The notes under the pieces are model-generated. The model saw only the letters and a program-made list of their open reading frames with translations, made no database searches and had not been told where the DNA came from. The position numbers and the translations under genes are program-made. Positions 8,688 through 17,326 of a stretch of DNA of 64,000 bases are shown here, in pieces. The first letter of the stretch is position 1. Every line of letters starts with the position of its first letter. This DNA comes from Chitinophaga varians (GTDB lineage Bacteria; Bacteroidota; Bacteroidia; Chitinophagales; Chitinophagaceae). Where the stretch lies: NCBI RefSeq assembly GCF_014529945.1, contig NZ_JACVFB010000002.1, forward strand, positions 806,001-870,000, read 5' to 3'.

Positions 8688-10076
8688 TTATTGTACAGGC
8701 CCCAGGAAGGTGGTGCGCATGCGGATAATCCGTTTATCGCCTTCATAAAGACCGATATAAAGGGTGGATTTCCGGTTATGCAGCGCCTTTTTCGGTACGA
8801 TGATAAAGAACGTGCCTTCTCCCTGTCCTTCTGCTTTTACGGTGATGGTACTTTTACCCACTACTTCCACATGTCCCGGTTCATCTTCCAGCTTCAGCTG
8901 TAGGGGTATTTCAGCAGTGGTTTTATTGATCAGTTTAATACGGTAGAGGTTTGAGATACTGTCGGTGCCCCGTTCCTGGTATAGCATGCCAGCGGTGCGC
9001 ATAATGGTACCACTGACAGGTTTGCGGCTGGCGAGCATAAACACAATAGCGCTGAGCAGCAGGGTGAGGATACCGGTGTAGATACGCAGCCTTGGTGTAA
9101 AACGGAGCGGCGCTTTCTGCGCAATGCCGTTTTCGGAAGCATAACGTATCAGTCCGCGGGGGCGACCGGTTTTGTCCATCATATGATCGCAGGCATCGAT
9201 GCAGGCGGTGCAGTTCACACATTCCAGCTGGGTGCCGTTGCGGATGTCGATGCCGGTGGGACAAACTTTCACACACTGGGCGCAATCGATACAATCACCG
9301 ATGGCCCGGGAATCATCTTTGCGGAATTTTCCGCGGGGTTCTCCCCTTTCGTAGTCGTAGGCTACGAGGATGGAGTTTTTATCCAGTAATACGCCCTGTA
9401 AGCGGCCATAAGGACAAACAATGGTGCATATCTGTTCACGCATGAAGGCGAACACGCCATAGAACACACCGGAGAACACCAGGATGGCGATAAAGCCGCC
9501 GGTATGTTCAGACAAAGGTGCTGTAATGATCTTGCCGAGTGTTTTGGCGCTGATGATATAAGCCAGGAATATATTGGCGATCAGAAAAGACAGCGCATAG
9601 AAAACGAGGTGTTTGGCGGTTTTACGAACGATTTTATTGGTGTTCCATGGTTGTTTGGCCAGCATACGCTGCGCAGCGGCATCTCCTTCAATCCAGTATT
9701 CTATCCGGCGGAAGAGCATCTCCATGAAGATGGTCTGCGGGCACATCCATCCGCAGAAAAGCCGGCCAAAGGCCATGGTGAATAATACAATAAAGAGGAT
9801 GAAGGCCAGCATGGCCAGACCAAAGATAAAGAAGTCCTGAGGCCAGAAAATAGCACCGAACAGGATGAATTTGCCTTCTACTACATTGAGAAGGAATAAA
9901 GGCCTGCCATTTATGGATATAAACGGCAGGCTGAAAAAAACACTAAAATAAAAGATGCTGAGGAAGCTCCGGATATTATAGTAGCGTCCTTTCGGCTGCT
10001 GCGCGAATATCCAGTTGCGCTTTCCCTGCTTATCAACTGTGGCTAAACTATCTCTGAACGTATTGCTATCGGCCAT
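8688..10076 (-). CDS. ccoG: CcoG/FixG cytochrome oxidase accessory protein
   Basis: 462 aa. Membrane ferredoxin with about five helices and a polyferredoxin loop carrying two 4Fe-4S motifs, CIDCAQCVKVCP and CVNCTACIDACDH. The C-terminal part (about 345-462) is an immunoglobulin-like periplasmic domain. CcoG is implicated in Cu(II) reduction and copper delivery during cbb3 oxidase biogenesis. It starts 4 bp after ccoP, clearly one operon. Confidence 0.95.
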   Translation of the reverse strand: MADSNTFRDSLATVDKQGKRNWIFAQQPKGRYYNIRSFLSIFYFSVFFSLPFISINGRPLFLLNVVEGKFILFGAIFWPQDFFIFGLAMLAFILFIVLFTMAFGRLFCGWMCPQTIFMEMLFRRIEYWIEGDAAAQRMLAKQPWNTNKIVRKTAKHLVFYALSFLIANIFLAYIISAKTLGKIITAPLSEHTGGFIAILVFSGVFYGVFAFMREQICTIVCPYGRLQGVLLDKNSILVAYDYERGEPRGKFRKDDSRAIGDCIDCAQCVKVCPTGIDIRNGTQLECVNCTACIDACDHMMDKTGRPRGLIRYASENGIAQKAPLRFTPRLRIYTGILTLLLSAIVFMLASRKPVSGTIMRTAGMLYQERGTDSISNLYRIKLINKTTAEIPLQLKLEDEPGHVEVVGKSTITVKAEGQGEGTFFIIVPKKALHNRKSTLYIGLYEGDKRIIRMRTTFLGPVQ

Positions 10077-10080
10077 GACT

Positions 10081-11157
10081 TTATTCTTTTGCTCCTTGTG
10101 GTTCTTTTGGATTGGGCGGGTTGCTGCCGTGGATGGATTTCACGAAGCTGGCCAGCTGGGCCAGTTGTTTCGGTGAGAAATCTTCCTGCCATGCTTTCAT
10201 CCCTTTGTCGGGCACACCGTACTTGATGGTTTTAAATACTTCGTTGATTTTACCGCCATGCAGCCAGTAGTCGTCGGTGAGGTTGGGGCCTACCACGCCT
10301 TGTCCCTGAGGACCGTGGCACGGCGCGCAACTGGCGACGAAAATCTTTCCGCCTGCCGCGAGATCATCCGCGTTGTCCATCATTTTCACGTTGTTTTCAT
10401 CAATATTGTTGGCGGCATTTTTCAGGTATTCCGCTTTGGCGATGGCGGCTTTCTCTTCCGACATGGCCAGCTCCTGGAGCTGATTAGGGGCTGAGTGGGA
10501 TATTTCCGTGCGCCAGAAATATACTACGCCGAAACAGATGCTGAAGATAAAGCCCCACTTCCACCAGGGCGGTGTGGGATTGTTCAGCTCATGGATTCCA
10601 TCGAAATCATGGCCCATGTCTTCTTCTGTTTCGGTCGCAGCATCCAGGGTCCTGGTGTTGTTAATTCTCTCCAGCCAGGAGATCCGTGGTTTGGCCGGAT
10701 CTGCTGCGTGCGCTGCTGCCCTGCGTTTGCTTTTACTTTTGATGCCGGCCAGAAAGCGCAGCACAAAAAGCAGGGAGATGATCACCGCGATTTCCAGCAC
10801 AACAATGGAAACTAACAGGTATAGGGAGGACTGTGATAATGGCGTGTAATAAGCGGATGGCTCCGGCGCCACGCTGGTAGCGTTTGCCGGCAGACTGGCT
10901 GCCAGGGTAAGCGTTACCAGGATGAGGATGGCCGGAAGTTTGGCCGCTTCCCTTTTCATTCTTTCACGATACAGGTCCATCGCGCCTACCACCGCATTGC
11001 CCAGGATGGCGATCACCAGTACCAGCCCGATGATAACCGTCAGCAGCACCAGCGCTACCGGATCTTTCAGTTCGGACGGTGGCTTTGGACCGTTGGCCAG
11101 CGCGGACAGACTGCATAACAAGCTGCCGCTGAGTGTATATAATAGCTTCCTTTTCAT
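10081..11157 (-). CDS. ccoP: cbb3-type cytochrome oxidase subunit III (cytochrome c)
   Basis: 358 aa. Membrane helices lie near residues 5-20, 35-60, 75-95 and 105-135, followed by the CcoP_N-like anchor PPWWKWGFIFSICFGVVYF. A single C-type haem motif CAPCHGPQG is in the C-terminal cytochrome domain, with an axial methionine probably in the KGMKAW region. Proteobacterial CcoP carries two haems c; one haem is usual in Bacteroidota. It passes electrons to the CcoNO catalytic subunit. Confidence 0.93.
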   Translation of the reverse strand: MKRKLLYTLSGSLLCSLSALANGPKPPSELKDPVALVLLTVIIGLVLVIAILGNAVVGAMDLYRERMKREAAKLPAILILVTLTLAASLPANATSVAPEPSAYYTPLSQSSLYLLVSIVVLEIAVIISLLFVLRFLAGIKSKSKRRAAAHAADPAKPRISWLERINNTRTLDAATETEEDMGHDFDGIHELNNPTPPWWKWGFIFSICFGVVYFWRTEISHSAPNQLQELAMSEEKAAIAKAEYLKNAANNIDENNVKMMDNADDLAAGGKIFVASCAPCHGPQGQGVVGPNLTDDYWLHGGKINEVFKTIKYGVPDKGMKAWQEDFSPKQLAQLASFVKSIHGSNPPNPKEPQGAKE

Positions 11158-11166
11158 ATATATCGT

Positions 11167-11346
11167 TTATAGGCTTTGGGTTTCATCATTATCTAAAGGG
11201 ATGCGGCTGATCTGGTCCACCATGTTACGGTCTGCCCGGAACGCCCAGAAGGCGGCAAAAACAAAGAAGATGGAGAAGATCAGCAGAGAAGCCATCGGGT
11301 AGATGCTGACACCGGCAATTGATTCCAGATAATTAATGAACTTCAT
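11167..11346 (-). CDS. ccoQ: CcoQ-like small membrane subunit
   Basis: 59 aa, starts MKFINYLESIAG. One membrane helix (about 18-37, PMASLLIFSIFFVFAAFWAF) is followed by a short charged tail beginning RADRNMVDQ. It lies exactly between ccoP (9 bp away) and ccoNO (21 bp away), the place of ccoQ/fixQ, which stabilises the association of CcoP with CcoNO. Assigned mainly from position, size and topology. Confidence 0.8.
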   Translation of the reverse strand: MKFINYLESIAGVSIYPMASLLIFSIFFVFAAFWAFRADRNMVDQISRIPLDNDETQSL

Positions 11347-11367
11347 GATCCTGTGTTTTTATGTTGA

Positions 11368-13536
11368 CTAAAAATCGTTTTTGGTAGTGCTTCCGGTGCT
11401 GGCATCCGCGGTAGCGGGCTTTTCTGCCGGCGCCATTTTAATGTCTTTACCCATCCGTTGCAGATAAGCGATCAACGCTACAATTTCACGGTCTGCTTTT
11501 ACAGGCAGTTTGTCTTTCTCCAGGGCGGCAGCAATGCTGTTGGCCTGTTTATCCAGATCTGCGAGGGCCTGTTTTTCATAACCATCTGCATAAGGCACAC
11601 CCAGTTTGCGCATCACGTTGATCATCGCGGGTGTTTTGCTTCTGTCGATGCGTTCTTCAAACAGCCAGGGATACGGCGGCATGATAGAGCCGGGAGACAT
11701 AGACGTTGGGTCCAGCATGTGGTTATAGTGCCAGCTGTCAGGATATTTACCTCCTATTCTGGCCAGGTCCGGACCGGTGCGTTTGGACCCCCACTGGAAC
11801 GGGTGATCGTAGATAAATTCGCCTGCTTTGGAGTATTCACCATAACGGGCCACCTCATCACGGAAAGGACGGATCATCTGGGAGTGACAGGTATAACAGC
11901 CCTCACGGATATAGATATCACGGCCGTGCAGTTCCAGCGGTGTATATGGTTTCACGCTGCTGATAGTAGGGATATTGCTGCGCACAAGGAAGGTCGGCAC
12001 CATTTCGAGGATACCTCCTACCGCTACCACCACGAGGCTGAATACCACCAGTTGAATGGGGCGACGTTCAATCCAGTTGTGCCAGTGTGCTTTACCGTGA
12101 GTAGGGATCACTTTCGGCAGCGGTGCTGCTTCGGCTGCTTCATCGGCCACAAAAGCACCGCGGCGGATAGTTTTGTACAGGTTCACCACCATGAGCACCA
12201 GACCACTTACATACAGCAGGCCACCAAAGGCGCGCAGGGCGTACATGGGAACGATGGTCGTTACGGTTTCGAGGAACTGGTATTTCAGTTGTCCTTCTTC
12301 GGTAAACTGTTTCCACATCATGCTCTGGGTGAAGGCAGCCCAGTACAGCGGTATTACGTAGAAGATGATGCCGAGCGTACCAATCCAGAAGTGGGTGTTG
12401 GCCCATTTGCGGGAGTACAGCTGTGTAGAGAAGATGCGCGGGATCATCCAATAGAGGATACCGAAAGTCAGGAATCCGTTCCAGCCGAGCGCGCCAACGT
12501 GTACGTGTGCGATGGTCCAGTCGGTATAGTGGCTGATAGCGTTCACATTTTTGAGAGACAGCATCGGCCCTTCGAAAGTGGCCATACCATAGCAGGTAAG
12601 CGCTACCACAAAGAATTTGAGGATGGCGTCTTCCCTTACACGGTCCCATGCGCCGCGCAGCGTAAGCAGGCCGTTGAGCATACCACCCCAGGAAGGTGCT
12701 ATCAGCATTACGCTGAACACGGTGCCGAGGGACTGCGCCCATTCAGGCAGTGCGGTGTACAGCAGGTGGTGAGGACCAGCCCATATATAGATAAATATCA
12801 GTGACCAGAAGTGGATGATAGACCAGCGATAGGAATATACCGGCCTGTTGGCCGCTTTAGGTACAAAATAGTACATAAGGCCGAGGTAAGGCGTGGTGAG
12901 GAAGAAAGCCACCGCATTGTGGCCATACCACCATTGTACCAGTGCGTCCTGTACGCCGGCATACCAGCTATAGCTTTTAAACAGCGACATCGGATACTCG
13001 AAAGAGTTGATAATGTGCAACATCGCGATGGCTACCCAGGTGCCGATATAGAACCAGATGGCCACGTACAGGTGAGATTCGCGGCGACGAAGGATAGTGC
13101 CCAGCATGTTGGCGCCAAATACCACCCATATAACGGTGATGGCTATATCAAATGGCCATTCCAGTTCCGCATATTCCTTGCCGGTAGTGTATCCCAGGAA
13201 AAGCGTCACTGCGCCACCGGCGATGATCGCCTGCCATCCCCAGAAGTGGATCTTGCTCAGCAGATCGCTGAACATACGGGCTTTACATAACCGTTGCAGC
13301 GAGTAGTAAACACCCATGAAAATGCCATTACCTACGAAGGCGAAAATCACGGCGTTGGTGTGAACGGGCCTGAGACGCCCGAAGGTAGTAGGGGCGAAAC
13401 CCAGGTTAAGCTCCGGCATTACCAGCGTAAGGGCTGCCCAGAGCCCTGCCAGCATACCGATCAGCCCCCAGAACATACAAGCGTAGGCAAACCATTTTAC
13501 CGTGCGGTTGTCGTAATAAAATTTTTCGAGAGACAT
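11368..13536 (-). CDS. ccoNO: Fused cbb3-type cytochrome oxidase subunits I and II
   Basis: 722 aa. The N-terminal part (about 1-475) is the polytopic CcoN haem-copper subunit, with histidine ligands in motifs such as WWYGHNAVAFF, GPHHLLYT and HVHVGALGWNG. The C-terminal part (about 500-722) is CcoO with a membrane anchor and a haem c motif CYTCHSQM. The fusion is common in Bacteroidota. The enzyme is a high-affinity proton-pumping terminal oxidase for low oxygen. Confidence 0.97.
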   Translation of the reverse strand: MSLEKFYYDNRTVKWFAYACMFWGLIGMLAGLWAALTLVMPELNLGFAPTTFGRLRPVHTNAVIFAFVGNGIFMGVYYSLQRLCKARMFSDLLSKIHFWGWQAIIAGGAVTLFLGYTTGKEYAELEWPFDIAITVIWVVFGANMLGTILRRRESHLYVAIWFYIGTWVAIAMLHIINSFEYPMSLFKSYSWYAGVQDALVQWWYGHNAVAFFLTTPYLGLMYYFVPKAANRPVYSYRWSIIHFWSLIFIYIWAGPHHLLYTALPEWAQSLGTVFSVMLIAPSWGGMLNGLLTLRGAWDRVREDAILKFFVVALTCYGMATFEGPMLSLKNVNAISHYTDWTIAHVHVGALGWNGFLTFGILYWMIPRIFSTQLYSRKWANTHFWIGTLGIIFYVIPLYWAAFTQSMMWKQFTEEGQLKYQFLETVTTIVPMYALRAFGGLLYVSGLVLMVVNLYKTIRRGAFVADEAAEAAPLPKVIPTHGKAHWHNWIERRPIQLVVFSLVVVAVGGILEMVPTFLVRSNIPTISSVKPYTPLELHGRDIYIREGCYTCHSQMIRPFRDEVARYGEYSKAGEFIYDHPFQWGSKRTGPDLARIGGKYPDSWHYNHMLDPTSMSPGSIMPPYPWLFEERIDRSKTPAMINVMRKLGVPYADGYEKQALADLDKQANSIAAALEKDKLPVKADREIVALIAYLQRMGKDIKMAPAEKPATADASTGSTTKNDF

Positions 13537-13577
13537 AGTGCTGTTTATTGTTGCTTAAATAGATGGCTTGTTCGCGT

Positions 13578-13736
13578 TTATTCGTTGGTGTTATCTTTCT
13601 TATCTTCGAAGAGAATACGGTGTGCAGGAGAGAAATCATCTTCAAACTGTCCGTTCTTTACCGACCAGATGAAGGCGGCCAGGAAGCCTGCTGCTACTGC
13701 GAGGCTGGCGCCAAGTAAAAGAATAATTACGCTCAT
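13578..13736 (-). CDS. ccoS: cbb3-type oxidase assembly protein CcoS
   Basis: 52 aa (MSVIILLLGA start). One N-terminal membrane helix is followed by FIWSVKNGQFEDDFSPAHRI; the KNGQFEDD segment is the CcoS signature. CcoS is needed for cofactor insertion, haem b and CuB, into the oxidase. It lies 41 bp before ccoNO and 7 bp after the cupin gene. Confidence 0.93.
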   Translation of the reverse strand: MSVIILLLGASLAVAAGFLAAFIWSVKNGQFEDDFSPAHRILFEDKKDNTNE

Positions 13737-13743
13737 AACAGTA

Positions 13744-14034
13744 TTATTTTACCAGTAAAAACCGGGTTGTTTCCAAAGCTTGCAAGGCATGTTTCTCGTT
13801 GGCACCGAATGTCAGCACATCACCTGTTTCAAGCACCGTTACTTCGTCTTTCAGCATAAAAGCCACTTTCCCTTCCAGTATCACTACCATGGCGTCTACA
13901 GGTGAAACATGCGGAGGGATCTGATGTCCCTGTTGCATGATGATGAGGGTCGCTTCTGTTCTTCTGCTTTTCAGCAACAACCGGCTGGTTACTTTTCCGG
14001 TTCCCTCTTCCTGTAAAACATTCATGGTCTTCAT
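13744..14034 (-). CDS. Small cupin-domain protein
   Basis: 96 aa from the ATG at 14034, where the reading resembles related cupins; the frame stays open to an ATG at 14091, so the start is uncertain. A single cupin barrel is seen: IPPHVSPVDAMVVILEGKV has the first cupin motif with a reduced metal-ligand set (one His), and ETGDVLTFGANEKHALQA is the second motif. Function unknown; as first gene of the ccoS-to-hemN run it may be a redox or metal sensor, which is inference. Confidence 0.75.
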   Translation of the reverse strand: MKTMNVLQEEGTGKVTSRLLLKSRRTEATLIIMQQGHQIPPHVSPVDAMVVILEGKVAFMLKDEVTVLETGDVLTFGANEKHALQALETTRFLLVK

Positions 14035-14187
14035 CAGCATAAAATCATGGTGTGTGCAAATCAGACAAAGCATAGATCGCCCGTTATGCACAGGCAGCCT
14101 TGCTTTCAGGCTGCCCGTACATCCATTTCAATCGGGCTTTAATACTGGCGCTTTTAAGATTTCACGGTGTGTATGTTGTGTTGATAG

Positions 14188-14218
14188 CAAAGGTAGCAGC
14201 AACCGTGAGGCACTGCAA
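14188..14218 (-). promoter_or_regulatory. Promoter for cupin-ccoS-ccoNO operon
   Basis: On the minus strand TTG (14216-14218) is 20 nt from TACCTTTG (14188-14195), a good match to the Bacteroidota -33/-7 pattern. Transcription would begin near 14184, some 90-150 nt before the cupin start. It implies that the oxidase genes can be expressed apart from ccoI. Confidence 0.6.
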
Positions 14219-14227
14219 TGATATTGC

Positions 14228-16660
14228 TCAATCAGGAATATGATTTTTGTCAGACATTTCTCCTGATGCTTTGCCCGCAAGCTTTTTGCCCTGCCATTCG
14301 CTGAGCAGGAAAGTCATCAGCACGATGCTGATAGAACTGGCGGGCATTAATATCGCGGCCACCAGCGGAGAGAGGATCCCTTGTACGGCGAAGTAAAGGC
14401 CGGTAATGTTGTAGGCAAGGGAGAGAATGAAACTGGCCAGGATAATGCGTTTGTTGGCTTTGCACAGCTGGACAAAAGATAACAATAACGGCAGTTGTCT
14501 GGCTTCGAGGATGCCGTCGCTGGCGGGTGTAAAGTTGTTGCTGTCTTCTGTGAGGGAGATGCCGATATCGCTTTGCTTCAGCGCGCCGGCGTCATTGAGC
14601 CCGTCCCCTATCATCATTACTTTTTTACCCTGTTGTTGCAGAGAGATGATATAAGCCAGTTTATCCGCTGGTTTTTGTTCAAACAGTAAAGTGGCCTCAT
14701 GGCCCATGAGCCTGCGCAGGTTCATGGCTTCCCGGTCATTGTCGCCAGACAGCACTGACATCGGATACTGTGGCTGCAACTGTTTCAGCAACGGCCGGAT
14801 ACCGCTGCGGTAATTATTATGAATGGTGAACAGTCCCGTCACCTTATTGTTGACAGACAGGTATACAATACTGCCATCTATTTCTTCTTTGCGGTAAGCG
14901 CCGGTAAATTCAGCGTTGCCCAGCCGGAGGAAATTGCCTTCTACCCAACCGGATACCCCTTTGCCGGGGATATCGCGGAATTCTCCTACAGGCATAAACG
15001 TATGCGTATTGCAATACGCGGCAACAGCTTTGCTGAGCGGGTGGGTGGACTGTGTGGCGAGACTGGCGATCATGCTCTCCTGAAAAGGACTGAGCGTATC
15101 ACCATAATATTTGACGTCGCTGCCGGTTTTGCCGGTGAGTGTACCGGTTTTGTCGAACACAATGTGCGTGGTATTGGCCAGATTCTCGATAGCCTGGGCA
15201 TTGCGGAGATAGAGCTGATGCCTGCTCAGGATACGAAGTATATGTCCGTTGGTAAAAGAAGAGGCCAGCAATAACGCACAGGGACAGGCGATGATCAGGA
15301 TGGCGGTAACGGCAGGCCATATACGGGACGGATCGTGCAATGCCCAGTAGGTGGCGCTTAATGCAGCAATGAGCAACACTACCCAGGTGAAGTTGCGTCC
15401 CAGCAGATGCACAAAAGACACGTGTTTTTCTTCTTTGTTCTTCAGCTCATCGCGGTTCCATAGACTGGTAAGATAACTTTGTGCAACTTCCTTGATCGTC
15501 AGGATTTCGATGTTGCCTTCCAGTTGCCGGCCACCGGCGTAGATGATCTCTCCCATGGATTTATTAACGGGCGTGGCTTCTCCGGTGACGAAACTGTAGT
15601 CGATCAGCGCTTTCCCCCTCACGATGATGCCGTCTGCGGGCACCAGTTCATTGTTGTGGATAAGCAGGGTATCTCCTGTTTTAATATCGGGCAAGGCGGT
15701 GGGTATCTCTTTTTCGTCTCGTATAACGCTGACGGCTATAGGGAAATACGCGGTATAGTCCCGGTCGAAAGACAGGCCCTGATAGGTTTTGTCCTGCAGG
15801 ATACGGCCTATCAGCATAAAAAACACGATGCCGGACATGGAATCAAAATACCCGGCCTGACCCTGTGTTACGTCCACTACGCTGCGGATGAAAGTAACAA
15901 CGATGGCGAGCACAATGGGCACGTCGATATTCAGGAATCCGTGTTTGAGGCCACTCCAGGCAGATTTGAAGAACACCTGTGCGCTGTAGAAAAATACCGG
16001 TAACGCCAGTACGAGATTGATGTACTGAAAAAGCCGGTTCATGCCGGCATCGGTGTGGCCGCTGCCCGTAAAATATTCCGGAAAACTGAGCAGCATGATA
16101 TTGCCAAAACAGAACCCCGCTACGCCCAGTTGATAGATAAGATTACGTTTGATACCGGGCTTTTTATGCTGAAGGTCCTGCAAGCTGATGTAGGGCTCAT
16201 AACCAATAGCAGTAAGCACTTCCGCCACGTGCCGCAGGGAGGTTTGTGTTTCGGAGAAAATTATCAGCGCTTCTTTCTTTGTAAAGTTGACGGTTACACG
16301 TTGTATGCCTTTATCGAGCCGGTGGAGGTTTTCCAACAGCCAGAGGCAGGAGCTGCAATGTATATGCGGGATATAGAAACTGACATGCGTTTGGTTTTCG
16401 TCTCTGAATTGAATCAGCTGTTGTTGTATTTTTTCATCTTCCAGGAAGGCGAATTTATCTTTTCTGACAGTAATACGTTGATTTACACCAGGTTTGTCGT
16501 TCAGGTTATAATACTCGCACATGTCGTACTGGTTTAGTATCTCGTAGACCAGTTTACAGCCTTCGCAGCAGAAAGTTTTATCCTGAATGGTGATGTCCTG
16601 GTGGTGGCAATCTTCCCCGCAGTGGTAGCAGGTTACTTGTACGTCAGAATAGGTAGCCAT
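14228..16660 (-). CDS. ccoI: CcoI/FixI-type copper-transporting P1B ATPase
   Basis: 810 aa. An N-terminal Cys-rich metal-binding region (CYHCGEDC, FCCEGCKLVYE) and an HMA-like domain with SSCLWLLE precede eight membrane helices. The copper motif CPCALLLA, phosphorylation motif DKTGTLTG and hinge GDGLNDAGAL are intact. This ATPase exports copper to the periplasm for cbb3 oxidase assembly. It is co-transcribed with the RIC-like gene 2 bp upstream. Confidence 0.94.
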   Translation of the reverse strand: MATYSDVQVTCYHCGEDCHHQDITIQDKTFCCEGCKLVYEILNQYDMCEYYNLNDKPGVNQRITVRKDKFAFLEDEKIQQQLIQFRDENQTHVSFYIPHIHCSSCLWLLENLHRLDKGIQRVTVNFTKKEALIIFSETQTSLRHVAEVLTAIGYEPYISLQDLQHKKPGIKRNLIYQLGVAGFCFGNIMLLSFPEYFTGSGHTDAGMNRLFQYINLVLALPVFFYSAQVFFKSAWSGLKHGFLNIDVPIVLAIVVTFIRSVVDVTQGQAGYFDSMSGIVFFMLIGRILQDKTYQGLSFDRDYTAYFPIAVSVIRDEKEIPTALPDIKTGDTLLIHNNELVPADGIIVRGKALIDYSFVTGEATPVNKSMGEIIYAGGRQLEGNIEILTIKEVAQSYLTSLWNRDELKNKEEKHVSFVHLLGRNFTWVVLLIAALSATYWALHDPSRIWPAVTAILIIACPCALLLASSFTNGHILRILSRHQLYLRNAQAIENLANTTHIVFDKTGTLTGKTGSDVKYYGDTLSPFQESMIASLATQSTHPLSKAVAAYCNTHTFMPVGEFRDIPGKGVSGWVEGNFLRLGNAEFTGAYRKEEIDGSIVYLSVNNKVTGLFTIHNNYRSGIRPLLKQLQPQYPMSVLSGDNDREAMNLRRLMGHEATLLFEQKPADKLAYIISLQQQGKKVMMIGDGLNDAGALKQSDIGISLTEDSNNFTPASDGILEARQLPLLLSFVQLCKANKRIILASFILSLAYNITGLYFAVQGILSPLVAAILMPASSISIVLMTFLLSEWQGKKLAGKASGEMSDKNHIPD

Positions 16661-16662
16661 GA

Positions 16663-17217
16663 TTAGTCGATGCTTACGGTGTTAAGAATTTCATCCTGAT
16701 GGATAATGATGGTGTTGGCAGGCAGTACGGCCGGGTACAGGATGTTTTGTGCGATATAGTGCCACTGTTGCAGCAGTTGCTCAACGGTGTATATGTCACT
16801 GAGGCATATTTTATAAGCGGGGCTCCAGTGGCCTTGCAGCAGGTAGTTGCCGGTTACCTGGCGTAGTTTCTGAAGCAGCAGCATAATTTTTTCGAACGAT
16901 AGCCTGATGCTGTCATAGGCCGTGGGTTTCAGGCTTTTGCGGCCTTTCTTATGGATGGTGGCATTCCGAATGACCGGGAAGATGAGCGTGGTTTCCTTGC
17001 GCATCAGTTGTGATACTTCGGTTTGCATTTTACCAAACAGCAGTTGCTGGAGATCTGCGGTGGCCGGGGCAGTTGGGTCGTCCTGCCTTTCCAGGTTAAA
17101 CCAGGCCATAACTTCTTCCGCGGTACGTTCTATGGGTTGATGGAACTTGCTGGCTATCACGTCGCAGAGTGCGGCGGGTGTCAGTTCGTGAAAGTTAATA
17201 ATAGCATATGGATGCAT
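16663..17217 (-). CDS. Degenerate RIC/ScdA (YtfE)-like hemerythrin-fold protein
   Basis: 184 aa. The layout follows the iron-sulfur repair di-iron family: LTPAALCDVIASKFHQPIER matches the first helix, MRKETTLIFPVIRNA the second and WHYIAQNILYP the last. Most di-iron ligands are replaced: HH is FH, the HMKKEE His is Leu, the HEHD motif is absent and the terminal HLENN Glu is lost. It may therefore bind haem or nothing. It lies directly before ccoI and behind a probable Fnr-regulated promoter. Confidence 0.6.
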   Translation of the reverse strand: MHPYAIINFHELTPAALCDVIASKFHQPIERTAEEVMAWFNLERQDDPTAPATADLQQLLFGKMQTEVSQLMRKETTLIFPVIRNATIHKKGRKSLKPTAYDSIRLSFEKIMLLLQKLRQVTGNYLLQGHWSPAYKICLSDIYTVEQLLQQWHYIAQNILYPAVLPANTIIIHQDEILNTVSID

Positions 17218-17241
17218 GGATGGATGGTATTTTTGATGTTA

Positions 17242-17285
17242 CAAAAGTACCGGTACCCCCATCCCTGTGGAATGATATGTATCAA
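17242..17285 (-). promoter_or_regulatory. Fnr-box-like promoter of the RIC-like/ccoI unit
   Basis: Minus-strand -7 element TACTTTTG (17242-17249) with start near 17237. The palindrome TTGAT-acat-ATCAT (17272-17285) differs from the Fnr/Crp consensus TTGAT-N4-ATCAA by one base and is centred about 41 bp upstream of the predicted start, the classic class II activator position. The adjacent gene encodes a Crp/Fnr regulator. Confidence 0.65.
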
Positions 17286-17326
17286 GTCTGCGTATGATAT
17301 TTGTCAGTACCTGGCTGAAACGGCGG

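Noticed and set aside
11458-12804. 448-codon plus-strand frame opposite ccoNO
   Set aside because: Antisense shadow; composition is that of complemented membrane protein codons.
14239-14253. Weak Fnr-like site (ATGATTTTTGTCA) before the cupin promoter
   Set aside because: Too many mismatches and too far (about -60) from the predicted start.
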